Source: Candidatus Rhodoferax mariagerensis
Lineage (GTDB): Bacteria > Pseudomonadota > Gammaproteobacteria > Burkholderiales > Burkholderiaceae_C
NCBI GenBank assembly: GCA_016719055.1
Contig: JADKAW010000006.1
Location: 1 to 64,000 of the forward strand
Length of the DNA: 64,000 bases
Direction: 5' to 3'
Below, piece by piece: positions 1 to 7,877 of the stretch. The notes beneath the pieces were generated by a model. The model searched no databases. It was not told where the DNA came from and worked only from the letters and a program-made list of their open reading frames with translations. Numbering within the stretch: the stretch's first letter is position 1; every line of letters begins with the position of its first letter. Both the position numbers and the translations under genes were made by a program.

Positions 1-648
1 GTATAACGCAATGAAACTTGCAGATAATTCAAAAGCCTTTCGCGCATGTCAATAGGATTTGCCACGCCGGTACGCGTTAGCTCCAGCATTTGGCGGGTTG
101 CATGACGGCGGCGTTTTTCAATATGCTGATAGATAAACTCCACCATCGTCTTTGCCGCAATTGTGTACGCTTCCGACCTGCTGGCATTCGCTGAAGCAAT
201 TTTATTGATCACATCAGCATCGACAATCAACTGGTAGCGCCGGACATAGTTTTCGTATCGTTGCGAAAGATATAAAGCAAGTGCTACAGGTTCTCCTCCT
301 ATCTCCATCCATGCCGGAACGATGTCAACTTCAAAACATTGCCTGTTGTAGTCTTTGAAATAGCTGTCGATGACACCGAGATGGATGAGCCTCACAATGG
401 CGTGTTCAATAATTTCATCATTAAGGTTTTCTGCATTAAATGAAACTACTGCTGGTTCATTATTTGCCAAATGCTGGCGAATGACATTTATAACGATGGC
501 AATGGCATTTATTTCTTGATCAATACCATTAAATGCTTTATCAAGAAAATAATAAGTACGCAGAAAATCACCGCCACCATACGGGTCATTCTCTTTAAAC
601 GCTTGATAGACTTGCTTAGCCTCTTGTTGTGATAACCCAGGATCTAGC
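1..648 (-). pseudogene. RecQ-like helicase, 3' part cut off by the insertion sequence
   Basis: This is the downstream part of the helicase gene whose front half lies at 2033-3781. Read on the minus strand it is open from the insertion junction to the window edge, giving a protein that begins LDPGLSQQEAKQVYQAF. No stop is seen, so the end of the gene lies outside the window. Removing the insertion sequence and one copy of the 10-bp duplication joins RLLDP to GLSQQEA in one frame, which shows that both parts were a single gene. The segment is rich in charged residues and has no motif I can name; it probably forms the C-terminal accessory region of the helicase. It lacks its own start and is unlikely to be translated now. 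Confidence 0.8.
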
Positions 649-666
649 CAATCCACCGAAGTTAAG
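649..666 (+). repeat. Left terminal inverted repeat of the IS4-family element
   Basis: Eighteen bases, CAATCCACCGAAGTTAAG, form an exact reverse complement of 2015-2032. The 10 bases just outside (639-648) are repeated just outside the other end. Confidence 0.92.
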
Positions 667-703
667 CCATGTCACCCCTTGTAAGCCAGATTTGGATGAG
701 GTT

Positions 704-1859
704 TCACATGATTTTTCGGTCGTGGCTGCTTGCGATCAGACAGTTGTCTATGGGAGTTTGCCCCCAACAGTTCAAACGCCTTTCCCAAAGAGTCACCAGA
801 CAGCCCAGCCCCAACACCATACGCGGCAGCAGGCGCTGCAAACATGGTGAGGTGTAAGCGCGGTTGCAAGTTCGCTGCTTATTCTGCAAACCTGCCATCG
901 CTGAGGCGCCCGTGCACACCAAAGAAGCCAAATTGTCAGCCAACACCTTGGCATGCACGTCCACCATCAGCGCATGCTGCGTCAGCCCTGAGACGCGCTC
1001 GAGTTGGCAGCGATGTTTGGGGCGTGTAAAGGCCTCCTCAATACGCCAGCGCTCGTGGTAAAGCTCGCCAAAAGCTGCTGTCGGGACTTGGCTGTCTGGC
1101 AAATTGGTCGCCATCACCCGCACAAGCCCATCGTGCGTCACTCACTTGACCAAGCCGCCCCGCGGTGCAGCACCAGAACAGCCATAATCTTCGCAGTCCC
1201 ACTGGTTGGGCTTATTGAGCGTGACCGTGGCATCCACCTGATCGCTGCGCTCAAAGGTGCGTACCTCTGCCCAACCACCACTGGACTTCTCGCAGCGCAT
1301 GCAAAACCGAATATAGTGCTCAGTCAAATACGCCACCAGCCAAGCTGCCGGATAGCCCCGATCAAGGATCAACACATCATCAGGCCCCAGGCACAACAGC
1401 GACTCAAACAGCATCTGCCGCTCAGCGCCATCGGCACCATGCACGCTGGCGTGCAGCGTCAATTCAGCGCCCGGCAGATACAAGACAAACAAGCGTTGAT
1501 CAGCTTGGGCATGGAACCTTGTGGTGAAACAAGGGCGAATCGCAGGCATCAGCACCGAGGCATCGCCTGCCACCAAACGCAGACCGTGCCAACGAGGACC
1601 AAGCCCAACGCGTCGGCGGTTTTGACCACAAAGGTGTTCAAGTGCTCCAAACAAGTCCAGGGACAACTTGTCTCGTGCTTGAGCAAAACCGATCAGTTAT
1701 GCCACGCTGCCAGTCGCCGTCAACAGACAAGCTACCAAAGAAGGAGTCGAGCATGACCTGCTGTGAAGACGCTCGCATGGAAAGCAAAGCGCCAATCAGC
1801 TTGGGCAAAGGCAACTTGCCAGTGCGCGTGAAGGCATGGGGAGTCAGGGTGGCGGGCAT
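704..1859 (-). pseudogene. IS4-family transposase, frameshifted and with an in-frame stop
   Basis: Three open pieces together make one DDE transposase. The N-terminal piece starts at 1859 (MPATLTPHAFTRTGKL). Near 1690-1700 the frame changes: TDRFC in one frame is followed by GFAQARDKLS in the next, the usual order in IS4 transposases. The middle piece holds two likely catalytic aspartates, in GDASVLMP and LILDRGYPAAWL. It ends at a TGA (1142-1144) that is directly followed in the same frame by the last piece, beginning THDGLVRVM. That piece carries YHERWRIEEAF, the YREK signature with the third acidic residue. All catalytic residues remain but no complete protein can be made without recoding. 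Loss of function is inferred. Confidence 0.88.
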
Positions 1860-2014
1860 CGGCGAAAAATTCCGCCGAATTGATGCGATCGGTGAGTTTG
1901 GAGAAAAGAGAACTAAGGGTTAACCCTATATTTTGTTGACATATTCAGTTCCAATATTTTGGGGAAATTTAAAATAAATTCAACTAAATCAACAGCTTAC
2001 GAGGAATATTTTAC

Positions 2015-2032
2015 CTTAACTTCGGTGGATTG
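2015..2032 (-). repeat. Right terminal inverted repeat of the IS4-family element
   Basis: This is the exact reverse complement of 649-666 and is followed directly by the second copy of the target duplication AGGATCTAGC (2033-2042). Confidence 0.92.
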
Positions 2033-3781
2033 AGGATCTAGCAGGCGATTTGTGACATCAGGTTGAATATCGCAGAAAAGCAGTTCTGCCTCGGATGGGA
2101 TGCGATCCCTGCCAGCTCGACCAATCTCCTGGTAGTAGGCTTCTGGCGAGGTGGGGGCTACGACATGCACCACCTTGCGAATCGAAGGCTTGTCAATGCC
2201 CATGCCAAAAGCCTTAGTTGCCACCAGCACACGAAAATTGTTAGCGGTGCCGCTGACAAAATTTCGTTGTACTGCTGATTTGGCATCTTCCCATGGACGG
2301 GTGTGATTCCCCGCATCAAGCGCCCAGGCTGGCGTAGCCTTTTCTATGTCAGCAGCCGTGAGCTGATTAGACCTTTTCCACAAACGAAAAACTGCGAAGT
2401 CCTTCCATGGTGACTCGCCACCAGCAAAAAAGCGAACATCAATGTCTTTTAAAGTCCCTATCAGATGCGCTGCGACTGAGAACACACCTATCGTGCGACC
2501 ACCCCTGAATGGACAGAACACCAGCGCACCATCGGTTGGTGTTGCATTTCCCTCCAAAAAGTCACGAATGGCGTTCTCGACATCCTTTTCACGTTGATTT
2601 GGGAAATTTACGCGGGTGCATTTGATGGATATCTCACTCCGATCAAGGCTGACGGCTCTGATACATGCAGCAGGATCGGCAATGCCCAATTCACGAATAA
2701 CATCAGACAGCACGATGGTCGAGGCGGTGCCAGTCAAGGCGACCAAAGGGGCATTGGCGGAAAACCTTGATGTACGTTCGCGCGCAATTCTCCCCAGGCT
2801 CAGATAGGCCGGTCGAAACTCATGGCCCCACTCACTGACACAGTGGCACTCGTCAATGACGACCTGGCTGATGTCGCCTTGCCAAAGTGCCCGATTTTTT
2901 AGTGCCTCGATAAATGCCCGTGTCAAGAATCGTTCGGGGGACACCAGCAGAAAGCGGATACCAGTAGAAGCTACGTCAGCCAGGACTGCTTTTTTCTGGC
3001 TTTGATCCTGTGCGCTTGAGATGAATTTCACATGCGCGATGCCAGCCTCAAGAAGTCGCTCTGCTTGATCTTGCAGCAACGACTTGAGTGGCCCGACATA
3101 CAGAGACAGTCCAGGCAGCAACAGGCCAGCAAGCATGTAGGGCAAGCTCTTGCCAGCCCCGGTTGGCAGCAATCCAACAACATCCTTGCCTACCAGAATG
3201 CGTTTGACAATGGCAGCTTGGTCGGAGCCACCAGCCGGATCACGCCTGAAACCATCTTTGCGAAACAAGTCACGAACAAAGTTGTCCAGGTGCGCTTCAT
3301 CTGGGTCAGTCGGCAAGAAGCGCGGGCTGGCCGGGCCTACTCCCACAGGGCGGGCAGTCAGGTCAATCGACCGACAGGCTGGACGGGACCATGCCAGCGC
3401 TGATTTTGAAGCCGCAGTTGGCAGTCTGGGGTCGAGGACGGAAATGTCCACCACCAAGTCAGCCTGCCCGGAGCCTGCTGGCAGTGCGCGCACTGGCTCC
3501 GAAACCCCGTACAAGGCTGCAAGTCGCGTGAGTGTATTGCTCAGGTCAGCCAGCGCCAGTTCACCCACAGTGGTGGCATGCTCCAGAACAGAAACCGTAA
3601 CGTTGCCGGTGCTGGGCACCAGCCCAGACAACATGGATTCAAGCACCAATGCCTGAATACGGGCGACAGCCGTCGCTGCCCAAATGGTCTGGGTGATCGT
3701 TTGATTTCGGACTAATGGGTGGGTGTCGATCTTGATGCCGCACGCATGAAGCTGCTGTTTGAACTCCTCTTGCAGCGTCAC
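2033..3781 (-). pseudogene. RecQ-like ATP-dependent DNA helicase, 5' part
   Basis: The gene starts at a GTG that overlaps the stop of the upstream nuclease gene (GTGA), a sign of coupled translation. The first 170 residues match nothing I know. From residue 200 on it is a superfamily 2 helicase of RecQ type: Walker A GLLPTGAGKS (203-212), DECHCVSEWGHEFRP (310 onward), ALTGTAS, and a motif V-VI region with FGMGIDKPSIRKVVH and YYQEIGRAGRD. About 580 residues remain before the insertion at codon LLDP; translation would then run some 10 residues into the element and stop. The helicase core is complete in this part, so a truncated helicase could in principle be made. With the nuclease gene it may have formed a DNA-processing or anti-phage pair; this role is inferred. 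Confidence 0.85.
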
Positions 3782-4596
3782 GCAGTCTGTAAACCGGTCA
3801 GTCGGTATCCGCCATACTTTTCAGCCATTGCGCCGAAGCGCTGCATCCTTTTTAAGTCAGCCTCGCGTTGAGCCGGGGCGGTTTTATGCGAGTCACCATC
3901 CACCTCAATCACCAGTTTTTTTCCGTTATGGGTCTCCAACGCAAAATCGACCCTCTGATCTTTAAATTCGCGTTCGTCAAGGCCCATAGTTACAGCCGAC
4001 CGTTGCGGTGTCATCGCGCTCAGCAGGGAAGCACTCATGACTGGGTTGGCCACCTTGCGCAGAAATTCTGTTTCGCTTGAACTTTGTGCGTCGGCCAATT
4101 CACATAAATTGTCAATCAATGCTTCAAGACCAGTGCCATCGTCCAACGGGCCAAACACCAGAACATTTTTCAAGTCGGTGTCTGGGAGACGCGAATTCAG
4201 TTTCAATCTCAGATTACCAGTGCCAATCGGTGCAGACTCAATGCGCCAGCCACATTCTGCTGTCGCCCGTTGCGCCAACTGCTGTTCCATTTCCCATGAT
4301 GGCAGCGTCCAAAGACCACGTTCCAAGATCGACAAGGCAAGTTCAATAACCAAGCGCCTTGGGCCTGTCGGTGCGACGAATATGGATTCACCCGGTTCGA
4401 GTTGCCAACGATGACAGGCCAAATAATTGCGCGTATTCGCCTGATTTGGCGATGCGTCAAGCTGGGCTTTGGGTGAAAAGAAACCACCCCATATTTCTGA
4501 GTCAGCCAAAAAGGACGGCAAAGAGGAGATGCAGGTAAATGTGCCGGTATCGTGCATGGTTGCAATATTTATTTCAAATATCTGCTGGTTAATCAT
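3778..4596 (-). CDS. PD-(D/E)XK-type nuclease domain protein (DUF559/Vsr-like C-terminus)
   Basis: The product has 272 residues when started at the ATG at 4596; a longer open frame upstream overlaps another small gene and looks like chance. The C-terminal third has the layout of DUF559 and very-short-patch type endonucleases: an acidic helix (SSSETEFLR, near 175-180), VDFAL (216-220), then LVIEVDGDSHK (228-238) with the E-x-D pair and a histidine. These would be the metal-binding residues of a restriction-type fold. The N-terminal 170 residues are not recognised. The start overlaps the stop of the 55-residue gene (ATGATTAA) and the stop overlaps the helicase start (GTGA), so nuclease and helicase were probably made together. 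The substrate is unknown. Confidence 0.7.
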   Translation of the reverse strand: MINQQIFEINIATMHDTGTFTCISSLPSFLADSEIWGGFFSPKAQLDASPNQANTRNYLACHRWQLEPGESIFVAPTGPRRLVIELALSILERGLWTLPSWEMEQQLAQRATAECGWRIESAPIGTGNLRLKLNSRLPDTDLKNVLVFGPLDDGTGLEALIDNLCELADAQSSSETEFLRKVANPVMSASLLSAMTPQRSAVTMGLDEREFKDQRVDFALETHNGKKLVIEVDGDSHKTAPAQREADLKRMQRFGAMAEKYGGYRLTGLQTA

Positions 4597-4756
4597 CAAC
4601 TTGCGGCTGCGTGCCCAGCGCCACGGCTGCCAGGTCCAGTGCACGGGTGTTTCGGTATTGCTGGTAGCGTTTGAGCAGGTCGCCCATCGGGTCGATGGCG
4701 TGGCTTCTGAGTTTGCCGTAGCGTTGGCGTAAGCCTTCAAATTCAGGGCGGGCCAT
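4589..4756 (-). CDS. Small protein of 55 residues, unknown function
   Basis: The frame runs from an ATG at 4756 to TAA at 4589 and begins MARPEFEGLRQRYGKL. A GAGG sequence lies about 7 bases before the start, inside the end of the preceding gene, and only 2 bases separate the two genes (TGACCATG). Its end overlaps the nuclease start by 8 bases. The protein is basic and helical in composition, with a motif LLKRYQQYRNTRALDLAAVAL, and ends in an acidic QVDD. I do not recognise a family. The tight fit between two neighbours is the main reason to believe it is real. Confidence 0.6.
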   Translation of the reverse strand: MARPEFEGLRQRYGKLRSHAIDPMGDLLKRYQQYRNTRALDLAAVALGTQPQVDD

Positions 4757-4758
4757 GG

Positions 4759-4965
4759 TCAGCCTCGCAAGATGATTTTGGGCGCTGGTGCGGGCGCTTC
4801 ATCCTCGGCATAAAGCGCTGCCGTGATGGCCGCCAATTGGCCTTCCAGCGTGATGATGCGTTTTTCGAGTTTGGTGATATAGGCATCCATGCCGCTCAAC
4901 ACCTCCTCGGTCCGGAGGTAGGTTTCGCGTAGTTCGCCCTTGAGGTCTTCGAGTGACAGGCTCAT
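4759..4965 (-). CDS. Small coiled-coil protein, unknown function
   Basis: The product has 68 residues, begins MSLSLEDLKGELRETY and contains a heptad-like stretch (YITKLEKRIITLEGQL, residues 29-44) that predicts a short coiled coil, probably for dimerisation. The tail is alanine- and proline-rich. A GGGGAACC stretch before the ATG can serve as ribosome binding site. It is the first gene of the minus-strand run coiled-coil, 55-residue protein, nuclease, helicase. No family is recognised. The function cannot be told from the sequence; a role as adaptor or regulator for the nuclease and helicase is only a guess. Confidence 0.65.
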   Translation of the reverse strand: MSLSLEDLKGELRETYLRTEEVLSGMDAYITKLEKRIITLEGQLAAITAALYAEDEAPAPAPKIILRG

Positions 4966-5130
4966 GATGGTTCCCCTTGGTTGATGTCAGTGATTTGTGC
5001 GTACTTGGCTTGCGGGTGCAATCAGTCGGCTGCTTCTGTTGGCAACAGGGCAAACTGTAACGTGTTCGCCTTGATGCATTCGCTTCGGACAAATGAAAAT
5101 TTGCCGGTATGGTGTTTCTTGGCAACGGTC

Positions 5131-5188
5131 AAAAATTTATAAGAAATCGACCTGTAGCCCTTATTAAATAAGCGCAGTCAGCTATCAA
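5131..5188. repeat. AT-rich interspersed repeat unit (Comamonadaceae type)
   Basis: An imperfect palindromic unit with AAATTTATAAG, a central TGTAGCCCTTATTAAATAAGCGC, and CAGCTAT at the other side. Related units occur at 7204, 11423, 26893, 33271, 38601, 53334, 60777 and 62665. This one lies between two minus-strand genes. Confidence 0.55.
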
Positions 5189-5189
5189 T

Positions 5190-6041
5190 TCAGGATTTTT
5201 CATTGCGCCTGCTGGCAGCCATTGGGCCACCTGCTGACGGCTTGTGCCGTACATCGGCGGCTTCACCGGCGGCGTTCACCACAAACACCGTCTGGTGCGC
5301 TTCAATCGGCAGGCTGACCGGCATGTCGTGGTAGGGCGCTGGCTGCACCAGGCCATCGACCAACAGGTGATAGGCCATGCCAATGCTGGCTCCGCGACTC
5401 ACAACCAGCGTGATGTCGGCGGCCTGGCTGTCGATGCTGTCCCACAGCGGGTCGTGCAGCTCGGGCAGATGCTGATGGACCAGCCTCACCAGACCCAGCA
5501 GCGACAACAGTCCGGCTTCCAGCGCCGCCCCCATCAGAATCGAGTGCGACAGGATCGAGCGGTGCGCATCGATGCCCAGCATCAGGTCCAGGTCGGGCGC
5601 GCCGCCATCGCCATCGGGTCCGCCCGACACCAGCAGCGAGGTCAGCACCAGCGTCAGCAGGTGGACTCCGGTGTCTTGCGGCTGGTCTTTCAGGGCTTGC
5701 GCTGTGCGCCCGGCAAAGTCGCGCAACTGTGCGTAGCCGTTGCGGGTGGCCTCCATCGCCGTGGCAGCGCGCTGCTGGGAGTGGCCAGCCAGTTCGCCGC
5801 GCTGCCAGGCGCGCCAGCCGGTGCTGGCCTCGCCGCCGACAAAGCGGGTGCCGCCGTGCAGCAACTGCAACACATTTTTGACCCGGCGCGTGGCGGCTGT
5901 GGCCAGGGTTTTGCCGCTGTCGGCACCCCAGGCCAGCAAATCGCTGCGCCGGGTTTGCGCCAGGGCGTAACGCAGTTCGCGCTGCAGGCGTTGGAGCCGT
6001 TGGTCGGGCAGGGTGATGGGGCTGAGGGCGTGTGTGGTCAT
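5190..6041 (-). CDS. Hypothetical protein with HRxxxSHS and HxxxD signature (possibly DUF457/YdjM-like)
   Basis: The product has 283 residues from the ATG at 6041, which lies 4 bases after the stop of the upstream SSB gene; a longer frame upstream only overlaps SSB. The first 120 residues are polar and helical. Around residues 130-240 there is a hydrophobic part with LTLVLTSLLVSGG, LMLGIDAHRSILSHSIL and MAYHLLVDGLVQPAPYH. The order HR-x-x-x-x-HS then H-x-x-x-D resembles the metal-dependent membrane hydrolases of the YdjM/DUF457 type. That match rests on a few residues and needs a profile search. Linkage to SSB suggests a role in DNA handling of a mobile element, but this is inference. Confidence 0.55.
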   Translation of the reverse strand: MTTHALSPITLPDQRLQRLQRELRYALAQTRRSDLLAWGADSGKTLATAATRRVKNVLQLLHGGTRFVGGEASTGWRAWQRGELAGHSQQRAATAMEATRNGYAQLRDFAGRTAQALKDQPQDTGVHLLTLVLTSLLVSGGPDGDGGAPDLDLMLGIDAHRSILSHSILMGAALEAGLLSLLGLVRLVHQHLPELHDPLWDSIDSQAADITLVVSRGASIGMAYHLLVDGLVQPAPYHDMPVSLPIEAHQTVFVVNAAGEAADVRHKPSAGGPMAASRRNEKS

Positions 6042-6045
6042 GGTG

Positions 6046-6561
6046 TTACCAAAAGTCGGTGATCGGGTCTGAATCTGAATCCGTCTCTGGCTCGGGTGCC
6101 GCTTCGCTGCGATACGGGCCAAAGTCGGCGGTAAACGGGGTCTGGACACCGACCGCCACAAACGGCCTGGCGCGCGATGGCGCGGGCGCATCGGCAGGCC
6201 AATCGGCCGGCGCGGCAGCCGGTTCGCTGGCCGCGTCCAGCACGACAAACTGCACCACTTCCACCAGCGTCACCGGGCGCTGCGTGTGGCCGGGCTGGTT
6301 CAGGCTGCGGGTGCGCAGCCGGCCCTCCACCCGCACCGCCACGCCTGGGCGCATTTCCGCGTGGGCGCGCTCGCCCAGTCGCCCATAAATGACCAGTGTG
6401 TGCCAGTCGGTGCGTGACATGGCCTGGCCGCTGCGGCCGTCAAGCCAGTGGTTTTCTGTCGCCAGCGTCGCCACCAGCTCGGGTTTGCCATTGCCCATGA
6501 CGCGGCGCACCGGCTCATCGGCAACGATGCCGGCAAGAATGACCTGATTGATGTAGTCCAT
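6046..6561 (-). CDS. Single-strand DNA-binding protein, divergent form
   Basis: The product has 171 residues from the ATG at 6561. The N-terminal 100 residues show the OB-fold pattern of bacterial SSB: NQVILAGIVADEPVRR, WHTLVIYGRLGERAH and VRVEGRLRTR. A proline- and alanine-rich linker follows, then an acidic tail that ends DSDPITDFW, a variant of the usual DDDIPF tip that recruits partner proteins. It clearly differs from the more canonical SSB at 9347-9784. No good ribosome binding site precedes the ATG; the minus strand reads CCTCCTGCC there. It is followed after 4 bases by the HRxxxSHS gene and is divergent from the ribbon-helix-helix gene. Confidence 0.85.
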   Translation of the reverse strand: MDYINQVILAGIVADEPVRRVMGNGKPELVATLATENHWLDGRSGQAMSRTDWHTLVIYGRLGERAHAEMRPGVAVRVEGRLRTRSLNQPGHTQRPVTLVEVVQFVVLDAASEPAAAPADWPADAPAPSRARPFVAVGVQTPFTADFGPYRSEAAPEPETDSDSDPITDFW

Positions 6562-6672
6562 GGCAGGAGGTGTGGTGTGGGCAAGGCGATTTGTTGCATC
6601 AAGTATGCTGGCAGCCTCTTGAGGCCACACCAGTTCCCCTCAAAAATCACCAACACCACCTGAAAGGCAGAT

Positions 6673-7152
6673 ATGTCAGAGTTAGCGCGCCCCGGCGGCG
6701 AAGACTGGGAGCAGATGAATATCGACGATGCGGTTGTCAAAATCTGGCTGCCCGATTCGCTGGACGATTGCCTGTCACTGTTGAGCGAGCGCTTCGAGCA
6801 AAGCAAGAGCGACCTGGCGCGCAACGGGCTGATGGTTCACCTCTACGGCCGCTATGTGTTTGAGCAGTTGGTGGCCAACCGGATGTGGAAGCTGACGCGT
6901 CGGGTTGAGAAGGAGCTGGAGGTCAGATACAACATGCAAGGCATGCCCGCGCTGGACGATGCACCGCGCCCGGCCTTCATCAAGGCGTATGGCAAAAGCA
7001 CCCGCGACCTGAAGGTCTGGATGCCGCGCAGGCTCAAGGATGGTTTGTCCAAACTGGCCATCGAATCAGGCGTGACCCTGTCGGAATACATGCGCCGCGC
7101 CCTGGCCGCGTATTACTTGGGGCGCACCTTGACCGATCCGCTCAAGGGCTGA
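6673..7152 (+). CDS. Protein with two ribbon-helix-helix-like domains
   Basis: The product has 159 residues. Two stretches align with each other: VVKIWLPDSLDDCLSLLSER (about residues 21-40) followed by a helical part ending HLYGR, and DLKVWMPRRLKDGLSKLAIE (about 113-132) followed by SGVTLSEYMRRALAAYYLGR. Each has the beta strand and two helices of a ribbon-helix-helix DNA-binding domain, so one chain could bind DNA as an internal pseudo-dimer. GAAAGG about 8 bases before the ATG is a fair ribosome binding site. It is divergent from SSB across 111 bp and may regulate this element. Regulator function is inferred from fold pattern only. Confidence 0.65.
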   Translation: MSELARPGGEDWEQMNIDDAVVKIWLPDSLDDCLSLLSERFEQSKSDLARNGLMVHLYGRYVFEQLVANRMWKLTRRVEKELEVRYNMQGMPALDDAPRPAFIKAYGKSTRDLKVWMPRRLKDGLSKLAIESGVTLSEYMRRALAAYYLGRTLTDPLKG

Positions 7153-7203
7153 AGCAGAATATCGCCGGTGGAACGTTGATTGGAACGCCCGCGCAACAGG
7201 CGC

Positions 7204-7263
7204 TAAATTTATAAGAAAACAGCCTGTAGCGCATGTACTGTAAGCGCTGGCAGCTATATTTAT
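7204..7263. repeat. AT-rich interspersed repeat unit (Comamonadaceae type)
   Basis: Contains AAATTTATAAGAAAACAGCC, TGTAGCGC and TAAGCGCTGGCAGCTAT, the same order of blocks as the unit at 5131-5188. Confidence 0.55.
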
Positions 7264-7570
7264 GAGGCATTTTGCATGCCAGCGGCGGCGTCGCGGGCGA
7301 TCTCTATGACCCGCTCTGGGCTGAGGCACTGGTTTCGTGAAGCCGTGCTGGTTTTCACCAGCCATCTGATGCGCCTACTCGTGCACGGTCAGAACCTGGG
7401 CAGACCGTCCGCTGTCGGGGTCGAGGAAGATGACTCCTCGGTCGAGTCCTCTATACGGTCGTTGTGTGACGAATCCTTGAGCCTGCCCAGCGCTGCGGCT
7501 CCATGCTCCAACTGTTTGTCAGTCCAGTCCAGTGGCGCAACAGGGCCAGGCTCGAATGACTGTCAGGCAC

Positions 7571-7588
7571 GTTACACTTTTGTATAAC
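7571..7588 (+). promoter_or_regulatory. Palindromic operator-like site before mazE
   Basis: GTTACAC-TTTT-GTATAAC is an almost perfect palindrome with one mismatch per arm. It includes a likely -10 (TATAAC) and lies 20 bases before the mazE ATG, where an autoregulatory antitoxin would be expected to bind. Confidence 0.5.
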
Positions 7589-7607
7589 TCAATGATCGGA
7601 TTTCACC

Positions 7608-7877
7608 ATGCCTGTTGCAACACTGCGTACTGTTGGCGGCTCTGTCGTTTTGGCGATACCCAAACGCTTGCTGGAACTGGTTGCGTTGCAAGCGGGGTCG
7701 CAGGTCAATATGGATGTCCAGCAAAACCAATTGATCGTCACGGCCCTCAAAAAGAAGCGCTACTCGCTGGCTGAGTTGCTGTCGCAGTGCGACGCAACGG
7801 CGCCTATCAGCACCGAAGAGCGCGAATGGCTTGACGCACCGCCATCGGGGCTGGAAGTTGACAGGGCGAGCCACTGA
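7608..7877 (+). CDS. mazE: MazE/PemI-type antitoxin (AbrB-like N-terminus)
   Basis: The product has 89 residues. The first 50 have the swapped-hairpin AbrB/MazE pattern: TLRTVGGSVVLAIPKRLLEL then GSQVNMDVQQNQLIVTA. The acidic C-terminal part (YSLAELLSQCD...STEEREWLD) would wrap around the toxin and block it. Its stop overlaps the toxin start in TGATG, the usual coupling in type II toxin-antitoxin pairs. Length and order fit the MazEF/PemIK class. A palindrome lies just before the gene and probably serves as its own operator. Confidence 0.85.
   Translation: MPVATLRTVGGSVVLAIPKRLLELVALQAGSQVNMDVQQNQLIVTALKKKRYSLAELLSQCDATAPISTEEREWLDAPPSGLEVDRASH

Larger units (their letters stand above)
649..2032 (-). 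mobile_element. IS4-family insertion sequence, 1384 bp, decayed
   Basis: The element is bounded by perfect 18-bp inverted ends (649-666 and 2015-2032, starting CAATCCACCGAAG) and by a 10-bp direct duplication of the target, AGGATCTAGC, at 639-648 and 2033-2042. A duplication of 10 to 12 bp fits known IS4-group elements. The interior codes on the minus strand for a transposase with the IS4-type Y-x2-R-x3-E-x6-K signature. The transposase is interrupted by a frameshift and a nonsense codon, so this copy cannot move by itself. The intact ends and duplication suggest a fairly recent insertion. It lies inside a RecQ-like helicase gene. Confidence 0.93.
7153..7607. other. Intergenic stretch of 455 bp without a convincing gene
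   Basis: This holds one AT-rich interspersed repeat (7204-7263) and the mazE promoter region at the right end. Open frames here have unnatural composition. Around 7420-7450 there are overlapping GAGGA and TCCTC inverted elements of unknown meaning. Confidence 0.5.

Noticed and set aside
1004..1756. Plus-strand frame of 250 codons across the insertion sequence
   Set aside because: It lies antisense to the transposase, whose catalytic motifs are plain on the minus strand, and its own product has no protein-like pattern.
1915..1960. Outward promoter (TTGACA) at the right end of the insertion sequence
   Set aside because: A TTGACA is present near 1935 but no good -10 lies at the right distance, and it would read antisense to the helicase.
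4597..4740. N-terminal extension of the nuclease frame by 48 residues
   Set aside because: It overlaps the 55-residue gene in another frame, has odd composition, and the ATG at 4596 fits translational coupling.
5244..6062. Plus-strand frame of 272 codons
   Set aside because: It is rich in glutamine, histidine and glycine as expected for the antisense of a GC-rich gene; the minus strand gives a coherent protein linked to SSB.
7276..7587. Plus-strand frame of 103 codons before mazE
   Set aside because: No ribosome binding site, no recognisable pattern, and it runs into the mazE promoter.
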